From contig NZ_JMLU01000022.1 of assembly GCF_000686885.1 (NCBI RefSeq), positions 1 through 62,681 on the forward strand: DNA of 62,681 nt, given 5' to 3'. Shown here in pieces: positions 43,606 to 53,383 of this stretch (position 1 is the first letter of the stretch; the number at the start of each line of letters is the position of its first letter). The DNA is from Flavobacterium sasangense DSM 21067 (GTDB taxonomy: Bacteria > Bacteroidota > Bacteroidia > Flavobacteriales > Flavobacteriaceae). A program made the translations under genes and the position numbers. The notes beneath the pieces are model-generated. The model was given only the letters and a program-made list of their open reading frames with translations, was not told the DNA's origin and searched no databases.

Positions 43606-44385
43606 ATGGAAAAAGTAACCGCAAAAAAACACTTAGGACAACATTTCCTAAAAGACGAAAGCATCGCAAAGGATATTGCCGATACACTTTCGCTTGAAGG
43701 CTATTCAAAAATTTTGGAAATTGGTCCAGGAATGGGTGTTTTAACCAAATATCTATTGGACAAACCAACCGAAACCTTTGTAATTGAAATCGATAAAGAA
43801 TCGGTGGAATATTTGGGCGTTCACTATCCAAAATTAGAAAATCATATCATTTCGAAAGACTTTTTAAAATACAATTTAAACGAAGTTTTCAATGGCGAAC
43901 CTTTTGCTATTATTGGCAATTTCCCTTATAACATTTCGACACAAATTGTATTCAAAACTTTAGAAATGCGCGATCAAATTCCAGAATTTGCTGGGATGTT
44001 TCAAAAAGAAGTAGCTGAAAGAATTTGCGAGAAAAAAGGAAGCAAAACCTACGGAATTTTATCGGTTTTAACCCAATCTTTTTATGAAGCAGAGTATTTA
44101 TTTACTGTTCCGCCAAGTGTTTTTAATCCGCCACCAAAAGTAGATTCAGGTGTTTTACGATTAAGAAGAAAAGCAGATTATTCATTACCGTGTGATGAAA
44201 AATTATTCTTTAGAGTGGTAAAAACTGCTTTTCAACAAAGAAGAAAAACCTTGCGAAATAGCTTAAAAACATTCAATTTTTCTGATAATTTAAAATTAGA
44301 CACTATCTTTGACCTCCGTCCGGAACAATTGACGGTGGAACAATTTATAGATATTACCCAAAAAATAGCAGCCGATGGAGTTTAA
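43606..44385 (+). CDS. rsmA: 16S rRNA (adenine(1518)-N(6)/adenine(1519)-N(6))-dimethyltransferase
   Basis: Also called KsgA: dimethylates two adjacent adenines in the 3' hairpin of 16S rRNA, a late step in small-subunit assembly. The 259-residue protein has the [18 protein letters not shown] opening, the SAM-binding [11 protein letters not shown], and the catalytic NFPYNIS (an N-x-P-Y motif). The start at 43606 is taken because the longer frame runs back through the DUF4286 stop region; the ATG is one base past that stop. It overlaps mgtE by 11 bases, so translation of the two is likely coupled. Confidence 0.96.
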   Translation: MEKVTAKKHLGQHFLKDESIAKDIADTLSLEGYSKILEIGPGMGVLTKYLLDKPTETFVIEIDKESVEYLGVHYPKLENHIISKDFLKYNLNEVFNGEPFAIIGNFPYNISTQIVFKTLEMRDQIPEFAGMFQKEVAERICEKKGSKTYGILSVLTQSFYEAEYLFTVPPSVFNPPPKVDSGVLRLRRKADYSLPCDEKLFFRVVKTAFQQRRKTLRNSLKTFNFSDNLKLDTIFDLRPEQLTVEQFIDITQKIAADGV

Positions 44386-45727
44386 AATCAGCAGAGAGTT
44401 TCTATCTGAAATAGAACAACTTATAAGTGAAAACAAGTCGCAAGAATTACTTTTGCTTCTTGAAGATATTCACTTTGCTGATATTGCCGAAATCATGGAA
44501 GAACTCGATGATTATGGCGCTGCTTACATTTTTAATACCTTAGATTCTGAAAAAACAGCTGAAATTCTTCTAGAATTAGATGAAGAAGTTCGTGAAAAAA
44601 TCTTACGTAATCTTTCTCCAAAAGAAATTGCGGAAGAGCTTGACGAATTAAGTACCGACGACGCTGCCGACATTATTGCCGAATTACCGCAACATAAAAA
44701 GGAGCAAGTAATTTCGGAATTAGAAGACGTTGAACACGCCAAAGACATTGTAGATTTATTACGCTACGATGAAGATTCTGCCGGTGGTTTGATGGGAAAA
44801 GAGTTGGTGAAAGTCAACGAAAACTGGAACGTTTTAACTTGTGTGAAAGAAATGCGCGCGCAAGCTGAAAATGTATCAAAAGTACATTCTATATACGTGG
44901 TTGATGATGAGGAACGATTGAAAGGTCGATTATCATTAAAAGATTTATTGACAACCTCAACCAAAACCCCAATTAGCGATGTTTACATCAAAAAAGTAGA
45001 TTACGTAAAAGTAGACACGAAAGATGTAGAAGTTGCCCGAATCATGCAAAAATACGACTTGGAAGCCATTCCGGTTGTAGATGAATTAGGAAGATTAGTA
45101 GGAAGAATTACCATTGACGATATTATCGATGTCATCAAAGAAGAAGCCGACAAAGATTACCAGTTAGCAGCCGGTATCTCGCAGGACGTTGAAGCCGATG
45201 ACAGCATTTTGGAACTGACAAAAGCACGTTTGCCTTGGTTGGTTTTAGCTTTATTTGGGGGATTTATTTCGGTACACGTTTTAGGAATCTTTGAACCCGT
45301 AATGGATTTACATCCTGAATTATTTTTCTTTACACCATTAATTGCTGCGATGGCAGGAAATGTTGGTGTCCAATCTTCTGCTATTATTGTGCAAGGTTTA
45401 GCAAACAACACTATTATTGGACCAGTTGTCGAGCGTTTATTAAAAGAACTTTCCTTAAGTTTACTTAACGGAATTATTCTTTCTGCCATATTACTTTTAG
45501 GTAGTTACTTTTTATTAGGATACGAAATTCATGTTGGTTACACAGTTTCAATTGCGCTACTTTCAGTAATTATTATGGCATCGTTAATTGGAACTTTTAT
45601 TCCAATTATCTTAAATAAATACGGAGTTGACCCTGCATTAGCAACAGGTCCGTTTATTACGACGAGTAACGATATCTTAGGGATTTTGACCTATTTTACG
45701 ATTGCTAAGATTATTTTGGGGATTTAA
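44375..45727 (+). CDS. mgtE: Magnesium transporter MgtE
   Basis: Inner-membrane Mg2+ channel of 450 residues gated by cytoplasmic Mg2+. The N-terminal superhelical domain (about 20-130; repeated [22 protein letters not shown] helices), two CBS domains (about 135-260, with [21 protein letters not shown] and [23 protein letters not shown]) and five membrane helices (about 285-450) are in the standard order. The pore helix region reads [18 protein letters not shown], matching the family. Translation starts inside the rsmA 3' end. Confidence 0.95.
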   Translation: MEFKISREFLSEIEQLISENKSQELLLLLEDIHFADIAEIMEELDDYGAAYIFNTLDSEKTAEILLELDEEVREKILRNLSPKEIAEELDELSTDDAADIIAELPQHKKEQVISELEDVEHAKDIVDLLRYDEDSAGGLMGKELVKVNENWNVLTCVKEMRAQAENVSKVHSIYVVDDEERLKGRLSLKDLLTTSTKTPISDVYIKKVDYVKVDTKDVEVARIMQKYDLEAIPVVDELGRLVGRITIDDIIDVIKEEADKDYQLAAGISQDVEADDSILELTKARLPWLVLALFGGFISVHVLGIFEPVMDLHPELFFFTPLIAAMAGNVGVQSSAIIVQGLANNTIIGPVVERLLKELSLSLLNGIILSAILLLGSYFLLGYEIHVGYTVSIALLSVIIMASLIGTFIPIILNKYGVDPALATGPFITTSNDILGILTYFTIAKIILGI

Positions 45728-45794
45728 TTTCACTTACTTCCCAACCTTTTCCATTTTATTTCACTCTATAGAATAAACACAAAAGTTTATAGAG

Positions 45795-46325
45795 ATGAAA
45801 AAAATAATTTTGACATTCATTTTGTTAACTTCAATTACATCATTTTCACAAGAAGAGACTAAAGAGCGTTTCTTATTTGAAAAAAAACTAAATCAGGTTA
45901 CTATAAATGATTCTATTTCCAAACACACGAAAATCATTAAAAAAATTTCGATTCCAGCAAAAATTGATTCCATATCAGCTGACTCAAAATGGGAACTTTT
46001 ATATTTACACGAAACTGGATGGCAGGAATCAATGCCAAATAATCCTTATAAAATAAATAATTTATACATCGGAAAACGAAACAACATCGTTACTGGTAAA
46101 GATTTAAAAGACTTCTTTCAAACAATTGGTCAAAAAGAAATTCTATTTAATCAACTCCCATCTGAATTGTCTTACATGAACAGAGGAGCTCCATTAAATG
46201 GAAAATTCACAATTATTTTTCTAAAAAACAATCACATTACTTTACAATACATTCACAGTTATCCTAATGGAAATCAATCAAGTTGGTTCAGAAAAACCAA
46301 TTATTATTTAAAAAGAATAAACTAA
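45795..46325 (+). CDS. Exported hypothetical protein
   Basis: A 176-residue protein with a signal peptide (MKKIILTFILLTSITSFSQ) and a mature region rich in Lys, Ile and Asn with a block ELLYLHETGWQESMPNNPYKINNLYIGKRN. No domain is recognised. It precedes the MuiA-like gene by 12 bases, so they form a two-gene unit of exported proteins. The gap upstream (45728-45794) shows no clear terminator or promoter. Function unknown. Confidence 0.7.
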   Translation: MKKIILTFILLTSITSFSQEETKERFLFEKKLNQVTINDSISKHTKIIKKISIPAKIDSISADSKWELLYLHETGWQESMPNNPYKINNLYIGKRNNIVTGKDLKDFFQTIGQKEILFNQLPSELSYMNRGAPLNGKFTIIFLKNNHITLQYIHSYPNGNQSSWFRKTNYYLKRIN

Positions 46326-46337
46326 AAACTATATCAA

Positions 46338-47942
46338 ATGAAAAAAATATTTTCACTGTTAATCGTTCTGGTTTCTGCAATTGCATTTGCTCAAAAACCT
46401 ATTTTTACTTCCGCTAAAATTAAAAGCGCAACTGTTTATAGCAATTCGGCTGAGTTATTACAATCGGCTTCCGTTACACTTCCTTCTGGAACTAGCGAAA
46501 TTGTTATTAAAAATGTAGCGGATTACGTAAATGAAAACACCATTCAAATTGGTGCTCCGGCTAATGTTACGGTTTTATCCGTTCAGTTTACACGAAATTT
46601 TATTTCGGAATACGAAATTGATGAAAGCAATCCGATGATAAAAAGAGTTCGTGATAGCATTGCCATCATCGAAAAAGAGATGGGAAAAATTGCAAACGAA
46701 AAAGTTTCCTATGCCAAAACCATTGATTTATTAGATAAAAATCAAAATGTAGCGGGACAAAATTCTGGATTGAATGTCACCGAATTAATGAAACTAGTAG
46801 ATTATTACAGAGCGAAAAGAAATGAATTGAGTAATTTGGTTGATGTGCTTTATGAAAAGGAAAACAAGTTAAAAGACAAACTATCAAAACTGAATTCTAA
46901 ATTAGAATTGAACACTCAAAAACAAGAAAAAACGTCACAAGGGAAATTAGTTTTACAAGTGATGACTGATGCAGCAAGTTCTGTAAATTTAGACATCAAT
47001 TACCTAACGAACAACGCTTCATGGTCTCCATTTTACGATTTACGCGCTGACAACATAAACTCGCCAATCAATTTAATGTACAAAGCAAAAGTGGTACAAA
47101 ACACCGGAATCGATTGGAAAAAAGTAAAACTGACACTTTCAAGTGGTAATCCAAATCAAAACAATACGGCTCCTATTTTACAAGCTTGGTTTTTACGATT
47201 TGGTTATCCAAGAACATATGGTTATACAAATGATGACACTAAAATGAATGAAGTTGTGGTTACTGCTTATGGTATAAAAAAAGATTCAGCTCCACAATCT
47301 TCAATCTCAAACTACACTACCATTAATGAAAATCAATTGAATATTTCCTTCGATATTGACATTCCATATGACATTTTATCCAATGGAAAAGCACATAGTG
47401 TAGCCTTGAAAGATTTGAAATTACCTGCAACATATAAATATTATGCGGTTCCAAAAGCAGAAAAAGAAGCTTTTTTATTAGCTGAAATTAGCGAATATTC
47501 TAAATTCAATTTATTACCTGGGGAAGCAAATATAATCTTCGAAGGAATGTATGTAGGCAAAACAATGATTAACCCAAATCAAACTTCTGACACCTTGAAT
47601 TTAAGCATGGGAAGAGATAAAAAAATTGCCATCAAACGTGAAAAAATCGCAGATAAATCGGGAACTAAATTCTTATCAGGTTATAAAGAACAAACGTTCA
47701 CTTACGATATCACCATAAAAAACAACAAAAAAGAAGCGATTGAAATGTTGCTAAAAGATCAATATCCAATTAGCACTGATAAAGAAATCACAATAGAATT
47801 ATTAGACAACGGAAAAGCCAAAGTAAACCCAGAAACCGGAATTCTAACTTGGGATGTAAAACTTGGAGCTGGAGAAACGAAGAAATATCGAATCAGTTAT
47901 AAAATCAAATATCCGAAGGATAAGTTTATAGATAATTTGTAA
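46338..47942 (+). CDS. DUF4139 (MuiA-like) exported protein with a TonB-plug-like segment
   Basis: A 534-residue protein of the mucoidy-inhibitor A family. After a signal peptide (ending AIAFAQ) an N-terminal DUF4140 region (about 25-120, IKSATVYSNSAELLQSASVTLPSGTSEIVI), a coiled coil (about 100-195) and a DUF4139 beta-rich domain (about 205-534) follow in the family order. Within the latter, NEVVVTAYGIKKD (about 304-316) looks like the start of a SusC-type receptor plug and lies in a low-complexity insert. The biochemical role of the family is not established; it is probably envelope related. A strong hairpin follows the stop codon. Confidence 0.87.
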   Translation: MKKIFSLLIVLVSAIAFAQKPIFTSAKIKSATVYSNSAELLQSASVTLPSGTSEIVIKNVADYVNENTIQIGAPANVTVLSVQFTRNFISEYEIDESNPMIKRVRDSIAIIEKEMGKIANEKVSYAKTIDLLDKNQNVAGQNSGLNVTELMKLVDYYRAKRNELSNLVDVLYEKENKLKDKLSKLNSKLELNTQKQEKTSQGKLVLQVMTDAASSVNLDINYLTNNASWSPFYDLRADNINSPINLMYKAKVVQNTGIDWKKVKLTLSSGNPNQNNTAPILQAWFLRFGYPRTYGYTNDDTKMNEVVVTAYGIKKDSAPQSSISNYTTINENQLNISFDIDIPYDILSNGKAHSVALKDLKLPATYKYYAVPKAEKEAFLLAEISEYSKFNLLPGEANIIFEGMYVGKTMINPNQTSDTLNLSMGRDKKIAIKREKIADKSGTKFLSGYKEQTFTYDITIKNNKKEAIEMLLKDQYPISTDKEITIELLDNGKAKVNPETGILTWDVKLGAGETKKYRISYKIKYPKDKFIDNL

Positions 47943-48018
47943 ATCAGTGTTCAGTGTTCAGAAGTAAGTGTTCAGTATATAACTGATAACTTATAACTGA
48001 ACACTGATTACTTTTTTT
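47943..48018. terminator. Long-stem bidirectional terminator
   Basis: ATCAGTGTTCAG (47943-47954) pairs with CTGAACACTGAT (47997-48008), followed by ACTTTTTTT. The loop repeats GTGTTCAG and has an inner CAGT-ATATA-ACTG hairpin. It serves the convergent MuiA-like and aldo/keto reductase genes. Confidence 0.75.
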
Positions 48019-49057
48019 AAGGCGCTGGATTCGGAATTAATTCTTGAATTTTCTCAATTTCAGCTACGATTTCGTCTGATAGAATGGTGTCAAAAGCTTG
48101 AATATTTTCTTGCAATTGTTCCATAGTTGTAGCTCCAATAATAGTAGAAGTCACAAATTTTTGACGATGTACAAAAGCAATTGCCATTTGGGTTAATGTT
48201 AAACCGTTAGCTTCTGCTAATTCTTTGTATAATTTGGTTGCTTTGAAGCAATTTTCATTGGTATAACGAACGAAATTTGGAAACAATTTCATACGTGAAT
48301 TCTCAGGATAACCGTTCAAATATTTCCCAGATAAAAATCCGAAACCTAATGGCGAATAGGCTAACAACCCAACATTTTCACGCATTCCAATTTCTGACAA
48401 ACCAACTTCATATAAACGATTCAATAACGAAAAAGGATTTTGAATCGTGGAAATTCTTGGCAAACCGTGTTTTTCACTTTCCATTAAAAAGCGCATAACA
48501 CCCCACGGATTTTCATTAGAAACCCCAATGTGTTTGATTTTTCCTTCTTTGATTAATCCATCATAAACTGTTAGTACCTCAAAAATATTGTCTTGCCATT
48601 TGGTATCAATTTCCTGAACACCGCGTTTTTGAAACATGTTCATTACACGCTCTGGCCAATGCATTTGATACAAATCGATATAATCGGTTTGAAGATTTTT
48701 CAAACTCAACTCTACCGCTTCGTGAATACTTTTTTTAGAAAAATCCAATGGCTGACGAATGTATTCCATTCCTCTATTTGGTCCAGCAATTTTGGTAGCT
48801 AATACTAATTTCTCACGTTCCGAAGCACCAATTTTCTTAATCCAAGTTCCGATGTGACGTTCTGTGCTTCCAAAGATTTGAGCGTTTCCGCCAATAGGAT
48901 ACATCTCAGCTGTATCGATAAAATTAATTCCTTTTTCAATTGCGTAATCCAATTGCGAATGCGATTCAATTTCGGTATTTTGATTTCCAAAAGTCATCGT
49001 TCCTAAACAGATTTTACTGACTTTTAGTTCGGTATTAGGTAGTGTTGTATAGTTCAT
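48017..49057 (-). CDS. Aldo/keto reductase (Tas-like)
   Basis: NADP(H)-dependent oxidoreductase with a TIM barrel, 346 residues. The ATG at 49057 is chosen because MNYTTLPNTELKVSKICLGTMTFG is the usual Tas-like opening; an upstream TTG only adds a Lys/Phe/Asn stretch. The catalytic Asp and Tyr lie in FIDTAEMYP, the Lys in VLATKIAGPN, and the His in QMHWPERVMNMFQKRG. Substrate unknown; relatives act on a range of aldehydes and ketones. Monocistronic between two terminators. Confidence 0.92.
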   Translation of the reverse strand: MNYTTLPNTELKVSKICLGTMTFGNQNTEIESHSQLDYAIEKGINFIDTAEMYPIGGNAQIFGSTERHIGTWIKKIGASEREKLVLATKIAGPNRGMEYIRQPLDFSKKSIHEAVELSLKNLQTDYIDLYQMHWPERVMNMFQKRGVQEIDTKWQDNIFEVLTVYDGLIKEGKIKHIGVSNENPWGVMRFLMESEKHGLPRISTIQNPFSLLNRLYEVGLSEIGMRENVGLLAYSPLGFGFLSGKYLNGYPENSRMKLFPNFVRYTNENCFKATKLYKELAEANGLTLTQMAIAFVHRQKFVTSTIIGATTMEQLQENIQAFDTILSDEIVAEIEKIQELIPNPAP

Positions 49058-49106
49058 TTCAGAATTTGAAAATTTAAAGTTCAAAGTTACAAAGTTTCAA
49101 CCAAAG

Positions 49107-49139
49107 AAAAAGGCTTGAATTTAGAACTCAAGCCTTTTT
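49107..49139. terminator. Hairpin terminator between OmpA-lipoprotein and reductase genes
   Basis: AAAAAGGCTTGA (49107-49118) pairs with TCAAGCCTTTTT (49128-49139). It ends the minus-strand OmpA-lipoprotein message 20 bases after its stop codon. Confidence 0.85.
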
Positions 49140-49159
49140 TATCAATCTTTTATGAAATG

Positions 49160-50125
49160 TTATAGTTCATTCAACATTTTAGAAATCTCATCTAACTTAG
49201 GCGTTAAGATGATTTCGATTCTTCTGTTTTTTGCTTTTCCTTCTGCCGTATCGTTACTCATTAAAGGCGCAAATTCACCACGACCTGCTGCTGTTAAATT
49301 CTCTTTTTTCACTTTAGCATTAGCCGATAAAATATTCACAATTGCAGTTGCTCGTTTTGTAGATAAATCCCAGTTATTTTCCACTCCACCACCAATAGTA
49401 CCAGTGATTTTATCGTTATCCGTGTGACCTTCAATTAAAACAGAAATATCTGGATTGTCACCTAAAACTTTCCCAACTAAATCCACCGCTTTTTTACCTT
49501 CAGAACCTACAGTCCAACTTCCAGATTCGAAAAGTAATTTATTTTCCATTGAAACGTATACTTTTCCATCTCTTTCCGTTACAGTTAATCCTTTTCCTTC
49601 AAATGCTTTTAACGATTTAGATAAGGTTTCTTTCAGTTTTTTCATAGCAGCATCTTTATCAGCCATCATTTTTTCTAATTCAGCTAAACGTGCTGAAGAT
49701 GCTTCTAGGTCTTTTTTCAATTTATTTAAACGATCTTGTTCCGCTGCTAAAGCTTTTTGTTTTGCTTCTAACTCAGCCAACAATTGTCTGTTTTTATTAA
49801 TATTAGCTTCTAAAGCATCATTGCTATCTTTTTCAAGTGCAGCGTATGAAGCTTTTAGATTGTCTAAACTCTTTTTGGTTGCTGCATAATCTGCTGCTAA
49901 TTTATCGCGCTCTGCCTTAGTTTTATCTAATTCCGATTGCAGTTTATTTTTATCCGCTTCTAACTGATTTTTATCGGTTTTTAAAGTGGTATTTTCATCC
50001 GATAAAGCGTTGTGTTCTTTCTTTAAATCGGCATATTTGTTTTCTAAATCTTGGTAGATTTTTTTAGAAACGCATGAAGTAGTTAAACTTAAAACTACAC
50101 AAGCAAGGGCAATTTTTCTAATCAT
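49160..50125 (-). CDS. OmpA-family lipoprotein with coiled-coil
   Basis: Peptidoglycan-binding lipoprotein of 321 residues anchored to a membrane. The ATG at 50125 starts a lipoprotein signal (IALACVVLSLTTSC, Cys at about 17); an in-frame upstream start would spoil it. A long coiled coil (about 25-185, repeated KDKNQLEADKNKLQSELDK and LAADYAATKKSLDNLKAS patterns) precedes a C-terminal OmpA domain with LIEGHTDND and GKAKNRRIEIILTP. It probably tethers the outer membrane to the cell wall at a distance set by the coiled coil. Single-gene unit. Confidence 0.92.
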   Translation of the reverse strand: MIRKIALACVVLSLTTSCVSKKIYQDLENKYADLKKEHNALSDENTTLKTDKNQLEADKNKLQSELDKTKAERDKLAADYAATKKSLDNLKASYAALEKDSNDALEANINKNRQLLAELEAKQKALAAEQDRLNKLKKDLEASSARLAELEKMMADKDAAMKKLKETLSKSLKAFEGKGLTVTERDGKVYVSMENKLLFESGSWTVGSEGKKAVDLVGKVLGDNPDISVLIEGHTDNDKITGTIGGGVENNWDLSTKRATAIVNILSANAKVKKENLTAAGRGEFAPLMSNDTAEGKAKNRRIEIILTPKLDEISKMLNEL

Positions 50126-50202
50126 TTTGTTTTTTTTTATAATTGATTTTTCAGGTTTCAAGTTTGACGTTGATCTTTGAATTTGATCTTGTAATTGAAC
50201 TT

Positions 50203-50964
50203 TTATTTAATTTCTACTAAAACTGGACAATGGTCAGAATGTTTGGCTTCTGGCAGAATTAAGGCTCTTTGAATTTTATCTTTCAAAGGTTCGGCTGCCA
50301 AACAATAATCAATTCTCCAACCTTTGTTATTATTTCGAGCATTAGCTCTATAACTCCACCAACTGTAATTGTGTGGTTCTTTATTTAAATGGCGAAAGGT
50401 ATCGATAAATCCACTTTTCATGAAACCATCTAACCAAGCACGTTCTTCGGGTAAAAAACCAGAAATTTTTGCATTTCGGATAGGGTCATGAATATCGATA
50501 GCTTCGTGACAAATGTTATAATCTCCACAAATTACCAAGTTAGGAACTTCTTTTTTCAACTCATTTACATAGTTTTGAAAGTCGTCCATATACTTGAATT
50601 TATGATCTAATCTATCAATATTTGTGCCAGATGGAAGGTACAAACTCATTACCGATAAACCATCAAAATCCAAACGTAAATTTCGTCCTTCAAAATCCAT
50701 GTGAGGAATTCCTGTTCCATAAACTACCTTTTTTGGTTCAATTTTAGACAAAATCGCTACACCACTATACCCTTTTTTTTCCGCTGGAAAATAGTATTGA
50801 TATGGATAACCTGCTGCTTCAATTTCTAATTTTGGAATTTGGTCTTCGGTTGCTTTAATTTCTTGCAAACAAATAACATCTGGATTCGCTTGTTGCAACC
50901 ATTCTAAAAATCCTTTGGTAATGGCGGCTCGAATTCCGTTAACGTTGTATGATATGATTTTCAT
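50203..50964 (-). CDS. xth: Exodeoxyribonuclease III
   Basis: Apurinic/apyrimidinic endonuclease and 3' repair exonuclease of the ExoIII type, 253 residues. KIISYNVNGIRAAI opens the fold; CLQEIKATEDQIP holds the metal-binding Glu; ICGDYNICH and the closing HSDHCPVLVEI carry the catalytic Asp, Asn and His. All expected residues are present. It stands alone, upstream of the OmpA-lipoprotein gene on the same strand with a 77-base gap, and is divergent from the OlsF-like gene. Confidence 0.96.
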   Translation of the reverse strand: MKIISYNVNGIRAAITKGFLEWLQQANPDVICLQEIKATEDQIPKLEIEAAGYPYQYYFPAEKKGYSGVAILSKIEPKKVVYGTGIPHMDFEGRNLRLDFDGLSVMSLYLPSGTNIDRLDHKFKYMDDFQNYVNELKKEVPNLVICGDYNICHEAIDIHDPIRNAKISGFLPEERAWLDGFMKSGFIDTFRHLNKEPHNYSWWSYRANARNNNKGWRIDYCLAAEPLKDKIQRALILPEAKHSDHCPVLVEIK

Positions 50965-51103
50965 TTACTTCTCTAGCTTTTGACCAAATATAGGAAAAAG
51001 GTTTTTAAAAATAAAGTTTAGAATCTAAGGAATTCATAATTTACTAACTATCAGACTACTAAAAAATCTAACAAAATACCCTTTTTTATTACCTGATGAA
51101 AAG

Positions 51104-51134
51104 TGCTGAAAATTCAGCAAAATTCTTATCTTTG
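51104..51134 (+). promoter_or_regulatory. Promoter with overlapping palindrome before the OlsF-like gene
   Basis: TATCTTTG at 51127-51134 is the -7 box. At the place of the -33 box lies an inverted repeat, TGCTGAA (51104-51110) and TTCAGCA (51113-51119), separated by AA, instead of TTG. This is a candidate operator for an unidentified regulator. Confidence 0.4.
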
Positions 51135-51159
51135 TTTCTTGCTCAATAAACAAAAATAA

Positions 51160-52950
51160 ATGGGTTTAGTTACTGCTAAAGAAGTTGCAAAAGCGATAAA
51201 TGCTGACAAATATGGGGTTTTCGGGACTTTCTCGGGCTGGTTGCTTATGAAAGTGCTTAAGATTTCTACGCTGAACAAAATTTATGATAGAAACAAACAT
51301 TTGAGTGAATTGGAATTCTTAAATGCTATTTTAGATGAATTCCAAATCAAATTTGAAATCCCAGAAGAAGATTTAAAACGTTTACCAAAAGACGGCGCTT
51401 ATATTACCATTTCTAATCATCCACTTGGCGGAATTGACGGTATTTTGTTGTTGAAATTAATGCTTGAAAGAGAACCAAATTTCAAAATTATCGCCAACTT
51501 TTTATTACACCGCATTGAACCGATGAAGCCGTATATCATGCCGGTAAATCCGTTTGAAAATCATAAAGATGCAAAATCAAGCGTTGTTGGAATTAAGGAA
51601 ACATTACGTCATTTAAGCGATGGAAAACCTTTGGGAATGTTCCCTGCAGGAGAAGTTTCTACTTACAAAGATGGTAAGTTAGTAGTAGACAAACCTTGGG
51701 AAGAAGGCGCTATCAAAGTGATTCGTAAAGCACAAGTTCCTGTGGTTCCCATTTATTTTCATGCTAAGAATAGTAAATTATTTTACTTCTTATCTAAAAT
51801 TGATGATACACTTAGAACCGCTAAATTACCAAGTGAATTACTTACTCAAAAAGATAGAGTAATTAAAGTTCGTATTGGAAAACCTATTTCGGTAGCAGAA
51901 CAAAATGAATACCAAGATATTGAAAGTTATGGAGAATTCTTGAGAAAGAAAACCTATATGCTTTCCAATGCTTTTGAGGATGAAAGTAAAATTAATTTAC
52001 CAAAATTAAGTATTCCAAAACCTCCTAAACAAATTGCAAAACCAGCTAATCACGATCAAATTTTGGAAGAGATGGCTTGTTTGAAAAAAGGAGATTATCG
52101 TTTATTACAAAGTAAAAATTATGAAGTTTACTTCGTAACTGCTGATAAAATTCCAAATATCTTACACGAAATTGGTCGTTTACGCGAAATTACGTTTAGG
52201 GAAGTTGGTGAAGGAACCAACGAATCGTTAGATTTGGATCCTTACGACAAATATTATCATCACATGTTTTTGTGGGATGAAGAAGCACAATGTATCGCTG
52301 GAGCTTACCGTATGGGATTAGGCTCTCATATTTATCCACAACACGGAATTGATGGTTTTTATTTGCATGAATTGTTCCGTTTTGAACCAGAATTGTATGA
52401 CATGATGAGTAAATCTATCGAAATGGGTAGAGCCTTCATCATTAAAGAATACCAACAAAAACCAATGCCATTGTTCTTGTTATGGAAAGGAATTGTACAC
52501 ACAACTTTACATTATCCTGAACATAAATATTTAATTGGTGGCGTAAGTATTAGTAATCAGTTTTCTGAATTTTCAAAATCGTTGATGATTGAGTTTATGA
52601 AGTCGCACTATTACGATCCATACATTGCGCAATATGTGCATCCGAAGAAAGAATTTAAGGTAAAACTAAAAGATGCTGATAAAGATTTTGTTTTTAACGA
52701 AACAGAATCCGACTTAAATAAATTTGATAAAATTATTGATGAATTAGAACCAGGATCTTTACGTTTACCGGTTTTAATTAAAAAATACATCAAACAAAAC
52801 GCGAGAGTTGTTGCTTTTAACGTGGATCCATTATTTAATAATGCGGTTGACGGATTAATGTACATTCGAATATCAGATATTCCAGAAAGCACCATGAAAC
52901 CGGTTATGGAAGAATTTCAAGCGGAATTAGAAAGAAAAGAGAAAGGCTAA
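51160..52950 (+). CDS. olsF: Bifunctional acyltransferase, OlsF-like (ornithine/aminolipid synthesis)
   Basis: A 596-residue fusion of two acyltransferases. The N-terminal half is PlsC-like, with ISNHPLGGIDGILLL (His87) and PAGEVSTYKDGK; the C-terminal half (about 310-520) is a GNAT-type N-acyltransferase of the OlsB group with RLREITFREVGEGTNESLDLD and AYRMGLG, followed by a hemolysin-like FYLHELFRFEPE. Such fusions (OlsF, described in Serratia and found in Flavobacterium) make ornithine lipids: the GNAT part N-acylates ornithine and the PlsC part adds the second chain. The likely product is an aminolipid of the membrane; which amino acid is used is not readable. Monocistronic, with a promoter overlapped by a palindrome. 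Confidence 0.82.
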   Translation: MGLVTAKEVAKAINADKYGVFGTFSGWLLMKVLKISTLNKIYDRNKHLSELEFLNAILDEFQIKFEIPEEDLKRLPKDGAYITISNHPLGGIDGILLLKLMLEREPNFKIIANFLLHRIEPMKPYIMPVNPFENHKDAKSSVVGIKETLRHLSDGKPLGMFPAGEVSTYKDGKLVVDKPWEEGAIKVIRKAQVPVVPIYFHAKNSKLFYFLSKIDDTLRTAKLPSELLTQKDRVIKVRIGKPISVAEQNEYQDIESYGEFLRKKTYMLSNAFEDESKINLPKLSIPKPPKQIAKPANHDQILEEMACLKKGDYRLLQSKNYEVYFVTADKIPNILHEIGRLREITFREVGEGTNESLDLDPYDKYYHHMFLWDEEAQCIAGAYRMGLGSHIYPQHGIDGFYLHELFRFEPELYDMMSKSIEMGRAFIIKEYQQKPMPLFLLWKGIVHTTLHYPEHKYLIGGVSISNQFSEFSKSLMIEFMKSHYYDPYIAQYVHPKKEFKVKLKDADKDFVFNETESDLNKFDKIIDELEPGSLRLPVLIKKYIKQNARVVAFNVDPLFNNAVDGLMYIRISDIPESTMKPVMEEFQAELERKEKG

Positions 52951-52982
52951 AAATTACTAACCAACTATAAACTAATTTTATT

Positions 52983-53345
52983 ATGAAGTATTACTTAAGT
53001 GTTTTGCAGAATTATGCAAACTTTGAAGGTAGAGCCAGAAGAAAAGAATATTGGATGTTTTTCTTGTTCAATCTAATTTTTAGCTATTCTTTAACTTTCT
53101 TAGACTTATTTGTCTTGAAAACAGGATTTATTAATTTATTTTATTCTTTAGCAGTTTTATTACCATCAATTGCTGTAGGCGTAAGAAGAATGCATGATGT
53201 TGGCAAAAGTGGATGGTATATTTTAATCCCAATTTATAACTTAATCTTAGCATTGACTGAAGGAGAATTAACGGTGAATGAATATGGTCCAAACCCAAAG
53301 AATCCAATAGACGAGATTAACGAAATTGGAACACCTCAAGAATAA
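52983..53345 (+). CDS. DUF805 membrane protein
   Basis: A 120-residue inner-membrane protein of the DUF805 family. The conserved opening (NFEGRARRKEYWMFFLFNLI), a middle ALAVLLPSIAVGVRRMHDVGKSGWYILIPIYN block and a polar tail are typical. Three or four membrane helices are expected. The function is unknown in general. It follows the OlsF-like gene by 32 bases and may share its message. A bidirectional terminator separates it from the converging DUF2752 gene. Confidence 0.92.
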   Translation: MKYYLSVLQNYANFEGRARRKEYWMFFLFNLIFSYSLTFLDLFVLKTGFINLFYSLAVLLPSIAVGVRRMHDVGKSGWYILIPIYNLILALTEGELTVNEYGPNPKNPIDEINEIGTPQE

Positions 53346-53351
53346 TAAAAT

Positions 53352-53383
53352 AAAAAAGGCTTACGAATTTGTAAGCCTTTTTT
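53352..53383. terminator. Bidirectional terminator
   Basis: AAAAAAGGCTTAC pairs with GTAAGCCTTTTTT around a short loop, between the DUF805 and DUF2752 genes. Confidence 0.88.
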
